A DNA stretch of 64,000 nt from Crambe crambe (Eukaryota; Porifera; Demospongiae; Poecilosclerida; Crambeidae): contig OZ004595.1 of assembly GCA_963924555.1 (NCBI GenBank), positions 6,256,599-6,320,598 on the forward strand. The letters are read 5' to 3'. Shown one piece after another: positions 24,165 through 35,223 of the stretch (its first letter is position 1; every line of letters begins with the position of its first letter). The position numbers and the translations under genes are program-made. The notes under the pieces are model-generated. The model saw nothing but the letters and a program-made list of their open reading frames with translations, ran no database searches and had not been told where the DNA came from.

Positions 24165-27100
24165 ATGGCGTCCACTCTGAGTTTCGAGCGTTTGAAGGAT
24201 GTTCTATTGGAGCATATACTCAGGGACATTAAAGGAGTGAGTACCTTGGAGCATAGACCACTAGATAGTTAGCCAGCTAAGCAAGGTCATGAATTCATGA
24301 TGGTTACTACGTATTTGCAGTTGCAAAACGACCAAAGCGATGAGAAACAAATGGAAGATGCGGTCACTTTAACAAACAGACATTGTCGAGCTCTGTGTGA
24401 GCACTTTGACCGGATATTGCTGCACGGGTGAGCCTAGCTAAGTAGCTAGCTCCACCTGGGATTTCGGGTTAGCATTGTGGTGGGGTTTAACAGGTTTCAA
24501 TTATTTTTTTCCTGTAGATTAAAGTCTGCTGAAAATGGGTACTGGTCTTTCATCAGTTACTTTACACGCTCCGAGGCCATTCAGATTATCAACCAACTCC
24601 ACACTGTCAAGACTGGCATTGGACGAGGTATGTGACCTCTGCATATACTTCCTACAAGTTACATTAATTAGTAATGTAATGAGCTGGAAATAATATAGAT
24701 AAATGTTGGATAATATATTACTCTATTTCTGTACTCTTTTGTATTTGGGAAGTGTATGTGTTTTAGTGAAGCTTGTATTTGGACAAGGTGTGCTAGTGCA
24801 CATTGCTTTGTGTGGCATATAAGTCGGTCATACCTTCTGTAGGTAGAGCATGGTTATACCTCGCTCTCAATGAGCAATCTTTGGAGAGTTATGTCAGAAT
24901 GTTTATGGACAATCAAGATTATATCCAGAACTACTACTTAAGGTGAACGTAATTTTTAAATCTAAATTTCCTTTCCCCTCCCCATAATGTCCTCCCCTTA
25001 ATTCTTCCCTCCCCTCTCTTATCTCTCTTCCGTCACACTTGACTCTGTTCCTTTTTCTCTCTTAGAGAATCATTTCTACGTGATTTGGAGGTAAGTCAGC
25101 ACTGTCTGGGATATGAACATAGTACAGCTGTGATGTGTTTTCCTTGTGTTCCTATGTTTAGAGGTTAGTAGTGCTGCAGACTTTGGTGTCAGGACTGGAC
25201 TACATAGCCTTCGACTTGCCCATAGTGAGTAGGAGAAGTAGTATCTACTATCGATTACCATGTGACCAGAAATATGATGCATGCTCAATTCAAAATGTAG
25301 TTTAGAGGGAATATCAGTATTTCAGGCCATGGTATAGTATTAGGTCTGTATGATAAAAGACTACATGTCTGTTTCATGTATAGAGAGTATTGTACTACTG
25401 GTGTTACTCTATCACTTCTACTGCCATATGTAGGAGAGTTTCTACCTTGACTATGGAGCCACTAAAGACACTTCCACTGTTGGCTCACTCAAATCTGGAA
25501 ACATCACACCAGGTCAGTGACTCAGTGTCCAGACCTGATCAACTCCAATTCCCCTGTAACACTGCAGGGCTTCTTTAGATTTAGAGGGGGAGCAAAATAG
25601 CTGCTTTGGTATTTCAGGAAGCTAACAATTTGTGCCTCTTTGTATGGGCTCTTTGTTCAGCCATAGTCTCAAAGGGAGGGGGTGGGGCAAATGCTCCCCA
25701 CCCTCCCAAAATGCACCTCTGTACAGATCAAAATTCTGATATAATAATTTGGTGTGACTGTTCTCAGATGTGGATCCCAGCTTTATCAGTTCTGTGAGCC
25801 CTGAAAGAGAGGTCAAAGTGCAGCAGACTCCCTCAGACTCACCATCCGATGAGAAGCCCTCTAAGGAGCCCTTCTTCTTGACTGGAATCATCAGCAGCGT
25901 GTTTGGAAAGGACAAGAAGGAGTCACTAACAGCATCCAGTCCTGGAAAGACGGAGGAGAAGAAGCTAAGAGAACCATCACCCCTTGGAGCTGGACAGCAG
26001 GGAGTAGAAGGGGGTGTGGTTAGTGATATGACTTTTGAAAAGGAAGGGGAACTACGTGACAGTCTCAGTCCCCACAGATTGCTGAGTCAGACTGGAGATC
26101 AGGCGTCTTCACAGGTGGAGTCTCATTCTGGATCCTTTTCTTCCTATTCTGGATCCAATGTTCTGGGAAAAGACGAGCAGCTGGAGAAGGAAAAAAAGGT
26201 GGAAGAAGAGGAGGATCTGGTGGTGAGAAAACCCAAGAAAAACAAGGGGAAGAAAAAGAAGAAAAAGAAAAAGAAAGAAAATGACGATCCTGTTCAGTCT
26301 CAGAGAGTGTCAAGTGATATTAGTGTTAATGTTGATCAAAATCAAGTGGACACAGTTGTGGTAGAAGGGCATGGGAACCAAAGAGTTGATCCCCTACTCC
26401 ACTCCGGTAGATTGGAAGAAGAGATTCCAGTGGTTGATAATGCTGAGGCTACGTTGGAGAGGAGCATGGACCAGCAGACCACCAGTGAGGGCACTGGGAG
26501 TAAGGAAGAGATTCGCCCAATCCCCACTAATCCCTTTGATCCAACTGACTCGCTATCAGAATACGTAGAAGAGTGTGATACAGCTTTTGGCCGCTCTGTG
26601 GAGCCCCTGCCACTCACACAAAGCAGTAAGAGATTATCACTGGCAGATGAGCTGGAACAGGCCATGGACCAGTTGTCGACCAACGAGGGGGAGGAGGAAG
26701 GGAGTGGAGAGGGGGACAAATCTTGGGAAGCGATGGGAGAAATCTTACTTCCATCAATAAATCTTAATTTAACTTCGTCATCCAATGAGAGCAATGCTCG
26801 AGATATCGTAGCCTCTTATCATGACGAGACCGATGCTCCTTATTCCTCTCAAGCTAAAACCACACCCATCACACATGATGCAGACACACCTCCTGTTGAC
26901 TCCGCCCCCAGCAGCAGTGCTGAACATAGCAGTACAAGTCTGATAGAGAAAGCAAGCGAAAAAGGAAGTGACTCTCCAACAGGTAACACAATATTTGTAA
27001 AAAAAATTTCCATGAAAATTTTCTTCCCAATCCAGACTTGATGACACATAGCAATTCTCCAAACCGACCCCATGAAATCTCCCAGAAAGACCGAGAGGCC

Positions 27101-28915
27101 AATGACGTCCTGATCGATGACAACACTAAAGTGGTCATTTCACTGGATGTGCTGCATCAGGAAGAAGAGGAGATCCTACGACTTATCCAAGTATCCACGC
27201 CCACAGGGGTGGGGCAACAGCAAAATTGTTATGTACTCATCACCTCTCAATCTGCATACATCATGAAAAAAGGTTAGTATTCAAAGGTAGGGTATGGTTT
27301 TTCACATGATGTGACTTTTTAAAAAAAATTTTTAGATGGAATTCAAGGTCACTATTCATGTGAGATTGGTATTAAGTTTCCTCTCTTTGAACACATAGTG
27401 GTGAGTAAATCTTACCTAAATTTGTGTATTGAAATTTTGATCTTTTTCTCGCTCTTCTCAGATTGGTCTAGGTTGGCAGTCTTTGGTCTTCGTATATCAG
27501 AGCAGTTTAGAGGGACCCTCAATGTTAAAGAAGTATATTATTCTAACGGGGAGTGAGGCAGTTTCACGAAGCATAGTTGACTCCATCAGAAAAGCAGCTG
27601 CTTCTTGTCCAGGATTCAATAGGTCCATCCCCCTCAACAAGGATGATGAACCACGAATTGATGCCATTGAAAAGGAGCTGATCAAACTTGGGAGTGAGGT
27701 GAGATGTGTGTAAAAAATGAATGGATTTTTTTTATAGATTGCCTATTTGCCTCCATCCCCCAGACCAGCATGGAGATAGTCCAGTATTTGCTGGTGGACT
27801 GGGAGCAATTGAGTGGAGATCCACCATTGATCACTGAAGGTGTGGTCCGCTCAGGTACACTTTTGGTCAAAACGACCAACCTCCTTGGCATCCAATCATG
27901 GAGACAGGCTTTTTTTGTTTTCAAGTGAGATATAAAACCTGTAAAGTATCAGAATTATGATTTTATTATCCATTCAACTGATAGTACAATAATTATGAAT
28001 GCAGGAAAGGCAGTATGTTTCAGTTTTCAAATGAAGAAGAAGATATTCCAAAGAATGTCTTCCACATGAAGGAATGTGGAGGGTGTACACGAGCCATGGG
28101 AGAAGGAAAACAATTTGCTTTCTCTGTGAGTCCACTGTAGGCACTTATCGTACAGGAATCTTCTTCAATAATGCTGGCATTGATGTGTCTAGATTCTTGG
28201 TAAGGATGGCACTGTGATGGCTGTGCTAGCGGCTAGTAACGAGGAGGAACTTACCCAGTGGATGCAAACACTAATTGAGGCAGCAGTGTTAGAGAAGGAG
28301 GTGAGTGAGTGAGTGACTACTTGATGCTTGTTAAGACTGCATCTCAATCATATAGCCCACTTCACCTAGTCTTCGTAAAACCTGCTTCTCTTGTGCCCTT
28401 CTCTTGACTCAAAACAAGGTAAATATTCCAGGCAACCATATTTTTGTTGCATCACTATTAATCCTGTTGCAGATTCACATCTTACAGGAGGACTGGACTA
28501 ACCAGTCTGTCCAGTTGGTAGCGAGTTGTGGTGTGTTGGATGTGAATGATGTTAGAGTGGACAGCTCCCTCCCTCTCTACTGCACCATAGTGAGTACCAA
28601 TAGGGTCAAAGTTCACTAAATAATTTTCATCTGCCTCTCTTGTAGTCTTATGACCAAAAGTCTTATGACCAAAGAAACAACCAGGGGGTGTGGCTGATTT
28701 GCTTCAACAAAGAGTTTGAGTTGGGAAAGTTTGAGACGGCTCTGTCAGGCATGTGGAAAGAGGAGTTCCAAGTGGACCTACAGTTCAGCGAAGTCACAGA
28801 TGTGCTGACTCAGCAGAGAGCCCACAAGGCAGTGGAGCTGATGCAGGGGAGCAAGTTTAGGAGTGACAGCATGACCAGGGGCAGGACAGAGTTCACCTAT
28901 TCCAATCAGTATTAG
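24165..28915 (+). CDS. PLEKHM2: PLEKHM2 (SKIP), RUN and PH domain lysosome adaptor
   Basis: Seventeen exons with agreeing phases (24165-24236, 24321-24427, 24518-24627, 24843-24942, 25066-25090, 25162-25224, 25434-25512, 25768-26982, then nine more to 28915). An N-terminal RUN domain covers about residues 1-180: RALCEHFDRILLHG, GYWSFISYFTRSEAI, RAWLYLALNEQSLESYVR. This block is closest to PLEKHM2, the Arl8 effector that couples lysosomes to kinesin-1. A long disordered exon includes a poly-Lys tract (about 26235-26280). Then comes the PLEKHM2-type conserved region (ILRLIQVSTP ... YVLITSQSAYIMKKG), a PH domain (SGTLLVKTTNLLGIQSWRQAFFVF ... EEELTQWMQTLIEAA) and a C-terminal domain ending EFTYSNQY. 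The tryptophan-acidic motifs that bind kinesin light chain in vertebrates are not evident; KSWEAMGE is the nearest match. Confidence 0.92.
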
Positions 28916-29337
28916 GAGGTGGAGTCAGTTGTTATGACAATCCTATTGTGTTGTACTGACCATTATAGAAGCACGGGTAACAATGTATTTTTTCTACCAG
29001 CTAGTTCAAAAGATAATGGCGTTATATAGCTAGCTAGCTGTTAATGAGCTTAGGAACAGCAAAGACAGTAATTGACTAGCACTGCTGCAGCAGAACATGT
29101 GACCGAAAAAATTGTCCCAGGTTCAGAGTTAAAGATGGTGACGTTTAATCAGAAGTGGCTAGCACTATTCAGTGGTTGCCATAAATTGTCCGGTACTATA
29201 TATTATTCATTATTAGCTATAGCAAACGGTAAAATTAATAAATTCATTGGTCAGATAAGTTTTGAAAGAAGAGAGAAGATAACAAAAGTAACGCTATGAA
29301 ATTGATGTTATCAAAAGCAAAGCAAAATATATCTAAT
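28916..29337. other. Intergenic, PLEKHM2 3' to membrane-protein cluster 3'
   Basis: Convergent tail-to-tail region. Short open frames here look like chance. No element recognised. Confidence 0.6.
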
Positions 29338-31259
29338 TTAATACAGCAAGCAAGGTACATGTTCTACAATTGTGGTGATGATCAACCAAAGAAATATGAG
29401 AAGATAAAGTAATGTGATAGATATCATTACAGGTATAATCACATAAATCCACCACATAGCCACAGCAAAGACATAGAAATTAGCTGAGACACCAAGTATG
29501 ACCACGAGGATATAGTAGAAAATGTATCCAATTGCATAGTTGTCAATTCCAATGATAGCAAGCACTATAAATGCAACTTGAGAAGCAAAGTATCCTAGAC
29601 AGAAAATAACCAGTCCCGGATGTACAAGTGGAAGAGAGAGCTTGGCAGTTAGACTTTTATCAATCAACACTTTGTACTCATAAGGCAGTAGACAAATTAT
29701 GTTGTTCATTGTAGGCTCAGTGCAAAGATTTCTGGTTATATCTTCAGCTCTGTTCTCAGCTTCCTGAATTGCTCTTTCAGGAAGAATAACGGGAGTGATT
29801 CCTGGGGCTTTAAGCAAGCTTAGTAGGTTGATGCAAATTCCAATGGGGTACTCATAGACCCAGTAATAAGTGATGACAAAGGAACTGAGAATTCCTGTGA
29901 CAGGTGTGATGTAGCCAGCAACAATCATAAACCAGAGAAAACCACTGATATGAATTGGGTCTGAATCCTGTCTATTTTCATTATCTCTGACCAGTTGATT
30001 CCAATGGTAACGATCATTAAGATCTGGACTACCATTTGACCAAGAACATGAAAGAAAAATACCATATGGAAGATGAATCCTCGTTTAGCAGCTCTTTCAT
30101 CCTGTTTTACATTTCCTGGAGACCTGTGTTGTATAGTTCTTTCCTGTACATGTTTTCTTTTTTTTAAACGAATGGCAAGTGTGAATAAAACTGCCAGACG
30201 GACAATATAGACATAGAAGAATAACGATGCAAAAGATATTACACTGAGGATGAAACTTAGTCCACCAACTGCATCATTAAATTGATATGATTTTTCCACC
30301 AGCAATCCAATCAGATTGCTTATAGTGAGAGGATAAAGAATAAGTTCAGCAATCACTATACGAGATATATCCCAAGTTTTGGTGACAAAGGATCCCTCTC
30401 CATGGTTTTCATCATTTTGTCTTCTGTTCGCTGTCTCTTCACTTGGTCTTCTGCAAGCTTCTTTCACAGTTTATATTAGAGATGCGAAAAGATCTATCAA
30501 ACTGAGGATTATGGAAATTGTGGCCAATACAACATTGAAGATATTATTGAATGCTACATTTTCCCCTATAAGGCCAAGTGAGACAGCTGAGAGTGAAAAG
30601 CTGATGATTGCGAGAATAATCTCAGTGAGGGCAATGATATTTCGTATTATAGGCCGTATGTTTGGAACTGTTTCCATCCTATCTGATTGGCACTTCATTT
30701 CTTTCAAGGGGAGGTGCTTGGGGTTCGCTTTGTTGTCCACAACAATTCCAAACTGCTGGATTGCAAGTATAAGTGATACAATGCTTATTGCAGCAGAGCC
30801 TTTTGCAAACACTGCAGCAGTTACGATCTTCACTTGCAAAATCATGAAAGCCTCTTCAGCATAGTACTCCACCTCTAGCTCATTTGTTGATGCCTGCACT
30901 TCCCCTTGACTCTCCTCTTCTCTTGTCCATCCTTCTAATAATTCCACCGCTGGTTCATATATAGTCTGATCTTCAACTCCGATAATTATTGATGCCTGCA
31001 CCTCCTCTTGATTCTCCTCCTCTTCTCTTGTTTGTCCTTCTGCTGATTCCACCAGCTCATTTGTCGATGACACTTAAGTTGTAGTCTGATGATCTTCTAT
31101 TCTAATCAACACTTCCACTTCCTCTTGATTCTCTTCCCTTGTTTGTCCTAGCCTGCTTTGTTCTCGTAGGGGCATAAGAATATCATAGGCTTCATCAGAA
31201 CAGGCTTGCTGAGGAGCAGGTTCTGAAATTGGATCGTTATCAATATGTGAACCGCTCAT
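29338..31259 (-). pseudogene. Tandem polytopic membrane-protein family, copy A (broken)
   Basis: Paralogue of copies B and C. Reading from 31259: an acidic N-terminus with DILMPLR, a TAA at 31076-31074, continuation in the same frame with VSSTNELVE, membrane segments, a second in-frame TAA at 30473-30471 followed directly by KEACRR (as in copy C), then KTWDISRIVIAELILYPLT. Near 29975-29995 one base is missing relative to copy C (GINW.. versus GMKIIKDNENK). After it the frame resumes as HISGFLWFMIVAGYITPV and runs to 29338. So there are two nonsense codons and one frameshift, with strong similarity on both sides of each. It lacks the Cys cluster of B and C and has instead an extra hydrophobic segment. 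Most simply a pseudogene; assembly error or unseen splicing could explain single breaks but hardly all three. Confidence 0.75.
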
Positions 31260-31852
31260 TCTGCAATGGCTATAGCTTTCCTGGTGATACGGTTATGACT
31301 ACCTGATACATGACTTTTCTATATTATATAGTTAGTGCATGTTTTTAACATTATGAATAAACAGAGATTATAACTTCAGTTGATGATAGATAGAGATAAT
31401 TTTGGATACAATTAATTCAGTAGTTCATGTGTTATGTAATTAGCTATAGTTGGTGTTTAGCTAATCATGTGGTTAAGTATAGGGGGAGAATTACTTAGTG
31501 CCTGGTTTATAGTTTTAACATGCGTATTGAGATGGCTATAGCTAGCTATAATCCAAACAATAGAATGTTTCAACATGTGTGTTGAAATGTTTTACCAAAA
31601 AGTAGATGCTTTGACATTGAGACAAAAGACTGTTTTTCCACTGTGTACATGTGTGTGGATGCATGGTGTCCAGGTAACAAAGGGATTGAGGTTATCCCTG
31701 CAGTAATTTCATAGTGGCCGTCTATCGACTGTATATGGTGGCAGGCTGCCAATGAATGATAGCATTATGCATGGATTTGGCTGTATTAGACTTTTTAATA
31801 ATTTCAGTATTAATGTGTGCATGCATGTAAATTAATTCTATTCTATTAATAG
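31260..31852. other. Intergenic between copies A and B
   Basis: AT-rich, no coding signal. Should contain the promoter of copy A and the 3' end of copy B. Confidence 0.6.
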
Positions 31853-34132
31853 TTAATAGTAAGTCCGACGGTGATACCTGTTGCTTGATGTATCTGATGC
31901 TAAGCATACACAGAAGCAGTAAAGAGCGAACAATGTTAACACCACTCCTATCAAGAGAAGGATGCCTATAAACACGGCTATCCACAAACCAGCCACAGCA
32001 AAGACGTACATGTTAGCTATGCAACCAAGCACAATCGAGAGTATGTAGTAGAAGACAACACCGCCTCCTGCGGAATTGATTCCAACAATGGTCGTCACTA
32101 CGAATGCGAACTGGATGGTGAAGTAGCTAAGAGAGATGATAACCAGACCGGGATGTTGAAATGGAAACATCAGCTTATTGCTAAGAGTTGTGGCAATGAG
32201 TTTTTTGAAATCGTTACGTAGCTGTGGCTTCAGTTTATTGTTTATGCCTCGTTTCAATCTCTGGAATCTACCCTCTGCTTCTTGCTTATCGGAAAAATCT
32301 TGAAGATTTTTGGATAATTTTACTGCCGTTTTATCATATTCTTCAATCTTCTCCTGAGGATTAAGGATATCCTTGATTCCAGGGCATTCGAGTAGGCTTA
32401 GCACGTTGATACAGATACCGATGGGGTACTCGTAGACCCAGTAGTAAGTGACAATGAAGAAACTGAGAATGCCTATTATGGGCATTATATAACCGGCAAC
32501 CATCATAAACCAGAGTTCAGCGCTGATGAAATATGGACCCGAGTCAAATCTGTTTGCATTATCATCAACCAATTTGATCCCAATAGCAACAAGCATTAAG
32601 ATTTGAACGACCATTTGACCAAGAACATGGAAGAAGAAGAATATCTGAAATCTAAAACCCGTGGTAGCTGCTCTTTCATCAAGATCACCATCAGGTTCTG
32701 TTCTCTCCTTATTTTTTTGCGGCCTTCTTCTTCTGTTTAGACGGATGGCTACTGTTAGCAACAGTATCAGGCGAACAATGTAGACATATACGATCAGTAA
32801 TGCAGTGGAAAGAATGAAAAGAGCATAACTCAATCCACCAATTGCATCGTTGACTATGTACGATCTTCCAACCAGCAAGTCAATCATATCGCAGATTGTC
32901 AGCGGATAGAGGACAAGTTCAGCTACTATAATACGAGATATGTCCCATGTCTTCTTAGTGAACTGTAAACATTTATTTCTTTTGGTCCCATTCTGGCCGT
33001 TATCAGATTCTTGTCTTCCTCCATTTCTTCTTTCTCTTATCTTGTTTCTGCATGCTTGAAAGAATTCAATAGAAACAAAGACATCAATGGCAGCGAGAAT
33101 GGTTGCTATTATTGCCAGCACTAGGTGAAGGATGGCATAGGCTGCATTGTTCCCCAGGCTAAATGATGCTATAGACAGAATGAGACTCAGAAATGAGAAA
33201 AAGAATTCAGTTCCAGCAATGATATCGCGACATATCGGCTTCCAAAGGGATTTGGATGAGGTGTTAGATGTGGGTCTGTTGATGGTAGGTGGATCAGGTG
33301 ATGTTTCATCAGACATCAATTCCCCAGGTGGTTGATTGGATGTAGGTCGTGTGACATGCTGAGATGAGCTAGGTGTGAACATGGACAAAGTCAAAAACTG
33401 CTCCCACCCCATCTTGAACCCACTGTCGAGGGTTTCTGTTGTTTTGAGGATGCTCTCCTCCTTTACGATACTCTTAGTACCTGGTCTCGTAACACAAGGA
33501 AGCAGATGTTGTGGACTACAAGAATATGTTGAGCAGCAACACTTAAAGTTGTGTTTGAAGCGACTGCAACAAGTTTCTTTAGTTGTATGCTCTTCTCTTT
33601 TAGCTTCATTCTCTTCTTCAATTATGTGCCTTTCAAAAAACTCAAACATTTGTCGTAGTGGTTCTCGGTCTTCGTCATTAATCTGAAGGGTTTCTTCTTC
33701 TTTGTTGATAACATCAGATTCTGTGTTATTTTCAGCTGAAGTTATTACTATGATTTGCACTTTTTCCTCTTCCTTCTTTATTTCATAGTCGACAGCTTCT
33801 TCACTTTCTGGTATATCAATCACTGTGATCTGCAATTCTTCTTCCTCTTCCTCTACTTCCTTCTCTTCAAGTGGACGGAAATAATACATCATGCGTTGTA
33901 TCCGTGAAACTTGCGGTGGTGTGTTTGGTGGTGGTGCTGTCAGGCTTTGCTCCACTTTTTGCTCTCTTTTTCTTTTCAATTTCCCACCAAATTTCAGAAG
34001 CTGGCCTTTTTTACCACTGGGTGGAATTTTTTTAGTTTCCTTCTTGAAATCTGGAGCTTTTTCAACTTCAGAAACTGGTGGAATTGATGAACTTGAAGGA
34101 GTTGTTTTGCTTTTCTCTGCAGTCAAATCCAT
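31853..34132 (-). CDS. Tandem polytopic membrane-protein family, copy B
   Basis: About 760 residues in one exon; first in-frame ATG at 34132 (MDLTAEKS). The N-terminal third is charged, with a Glu-rich run (EVEEEEEELQ), then a Cys-rich segment (CCSRF..NFKCCCSTYSC). The membrane core begins at about residue 295 with roughly eight to ten hydrophobic helices. Blocks shared with A and C include TWDISRIIVAELVLYPLTIC, FYYILSIVLG, FFFFHVLGQMVVQILM and IGILSFFIVTYYWVYEYP. A charged soluble loop (about 590-650) separates the last helices; the C-terminus is short and polar (SNRYHRRTYY). I do not recognise a named family. The frame stays open upstream without an ATG and encodes HDSLKPLRDSL, matching the N-terminal motif of A and C, so the true start is probably in the ORF at 34180-34437. 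Confidence 0.8.
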   Translation of the reverse strand: MDLTAEKSKTTPSSSSIPPVSEVEKAPDFKKETKKIPPSGKKGQLLKFGGKLKRKREQKVEQSLTAPPPNTPPQVSRIQRMMYYFRPLEEKEVEEEEEELQITVIDIPESEEAVDYEIKKEEEKVQIIVITSAENNTESDVINKEEETLQINDEDREPLRQMFEFFERHIIEEENEAKREEHTTKETCCSRFKHNFKCCCSTYSCSPQHLLPCVTRPGTKSIVKEESILKTTETLDSGFKMGWEQFLTLSMFTPSSSQHVTRPTSNQPPGELMSDETSPDPPTINRPTSNTSSKSLWKPICRDIIAGTEFFFSFLSLILSIASFSLGNNAAYAILHLVLAIIATILAAIDVFVSIEFFQACRNKIRERRNGGRQESDNGQNGTKRNKCLQFTKKTWDISRIIVAELVLYPLTICDMIDLLVGRSYIVNDAIGGLSYALFILSTALLIVYVYIVRLILLLTVAIRLNRRRRPQKNKERTEPDGDLDERAATTGFRFQIFFFFHVLGQMVVQILMLVAIGIKLVDDNANRFDSGPYFISAELWFMMVAGYIMPIIGILSFFIVTYYWVYEYPIGICINVLSLLECPGIKDILNPQEKIEEYDKTAVKLSKNLQDFSDKQEAEGRFQRLKRGINNKLKPQLRNDFKKLIATTLSNKLMFPFQHPGLVIISLSYFTIQFAFVVTTIVGINSAGGGVVFYYILSIVLGCIANMYVFAVAGLWIAVFIGILLLIGVVLTLFALYCFCVCLASDTSSNRYHRRTYY

Positions 34133-34179
34133 CCCCACTTGTTCAACTCCTTTTAAAAATAGACTGTCACGAAGAGGTT

Positions 34180-34437
34180 TTAAACTATCGTGAAATCTTC
34201 CTTTTGCATGGAATCTTCCTCCACTGCTTGTACTCCTTCTCCTAATAATGAATCATGCATAGGCTTTATACTGTCGTGACACTCTTCCTTAATATCAGAC
34301 TCCACAGCTGGATCATTTTGAGGATCTTGCTTATCAATAAGGAACTTTTTATCGTCAGCAAGTTCGTCATCATCTATGTGAGTGACGTATTCTCCTTCAA
34401 GTGATGAATCATCATCACTCATCTTTGAGCTTGTCAA
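34180..34437 (-). CDS. Likely 5' part of copy B in a shifted frame
   Basis: 85 codons, acidic (MSDDDSSLEGEYVTHIDDDE), containing DSIKPMHDSLLGEGVQAVE. The next stretch, in the frame of copy B, repeats this as DSLKPLRDSLFLKGVEQV, about 20 residues later. The two frames differ by one base with no convincing GT-AG intron between them. Either an indel has split the gene, a non-obvious intron joins them, or this is a separate short upstream frame. Confidence 0.5.
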   Translation of the reverse strand: MTSSKMSDDDSSLEGEYVTHIDDDELADDKKFLIDKQDPQNDPAVESDIKEECHDSIKPMHDSLLGEGVQAVEEDSMQKEDFTIV

Positions 34438-35223
34438 GAAGAAGGAAATTGGCTATAGATAAGCTTATGGAGAACTGCTGTACACCAAATACTAAGATTT
34501 TAGCTCACAGTAGCTAGTTCAAAAAATAGCAACTACCAAGTGTTTATAAATCTGGTAGATATATTATATCTTGTAGTTATTGGGAGAAGTGTAGCAGCAG
34601 TGATTCTGATTGGTTGCAACTGAGGGAGACATAATTATCTATTCACATCAAGTGAGTACATTTGAAAGAGAGAACCACCCTCAAGTTAAAACTCTTATCA
34701 CTTCAACTGGATTCATAAAATACTTTGGAGAATAGCTAGCTTTGATTGACCAGATAGTAGCTAACCACTTTTTACACCCACTCACTGTCATTATGTAATC
34801 CACCCCTCATAATGTGGTCGTAACATCCAGTCATAACAAAGTTTGCATGCATGACCAGAAAAATTACTGTATACTGAACATGAAGAATCAAACCTGTATA
34901 CATTGCTGTTACATGCACAACATGCCTGTCACATGCATGGCATGCCATACATGCAGACCCTCCCCCCAATTGATTAGTTAGAGAAAGGGAAGACAAGGGG
35001 ATTAGCTAAGACTCCCCTTCAGCAATTAAGGTTGCTTAACTATGTATAGCCCCACCCACCCTGCCTGATATTGGGTGGAAAATTAACGCTGGTGTACGTG
35101 CACCCTTCATTGTAATTACAACAGGTTCATAGTTGTCATGGTAATAGTGTATATCAAGACATACATTAGGAAAAAAGAGCTATTATTGGGGGGGGGGGGG
35201 GGATTCTAAATCATAGTGACTGT
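34438..35223. other. Intergenic between copies B and C
   Basis: No coding signal. A poly-G run of about 14 bases lies near 35188-35201, just downstream of the copy C stop. Several catgcatg-type palindromes occur at 34850-34955. Confidence 0.6.

Noticed and set aside
25770-27041. Separate 423-codon gene
   Set aside because: It is the large disordered exon of PLEKHM2, with matching splice phases at both ends.
30471-31076. Two in-frame TAA codons as evidence for a ciliate-like genetic code
   Set aside because: PUS3, PDE6D and copy C end in TAA at conserved C-termini, and copy A also has a frameshift.
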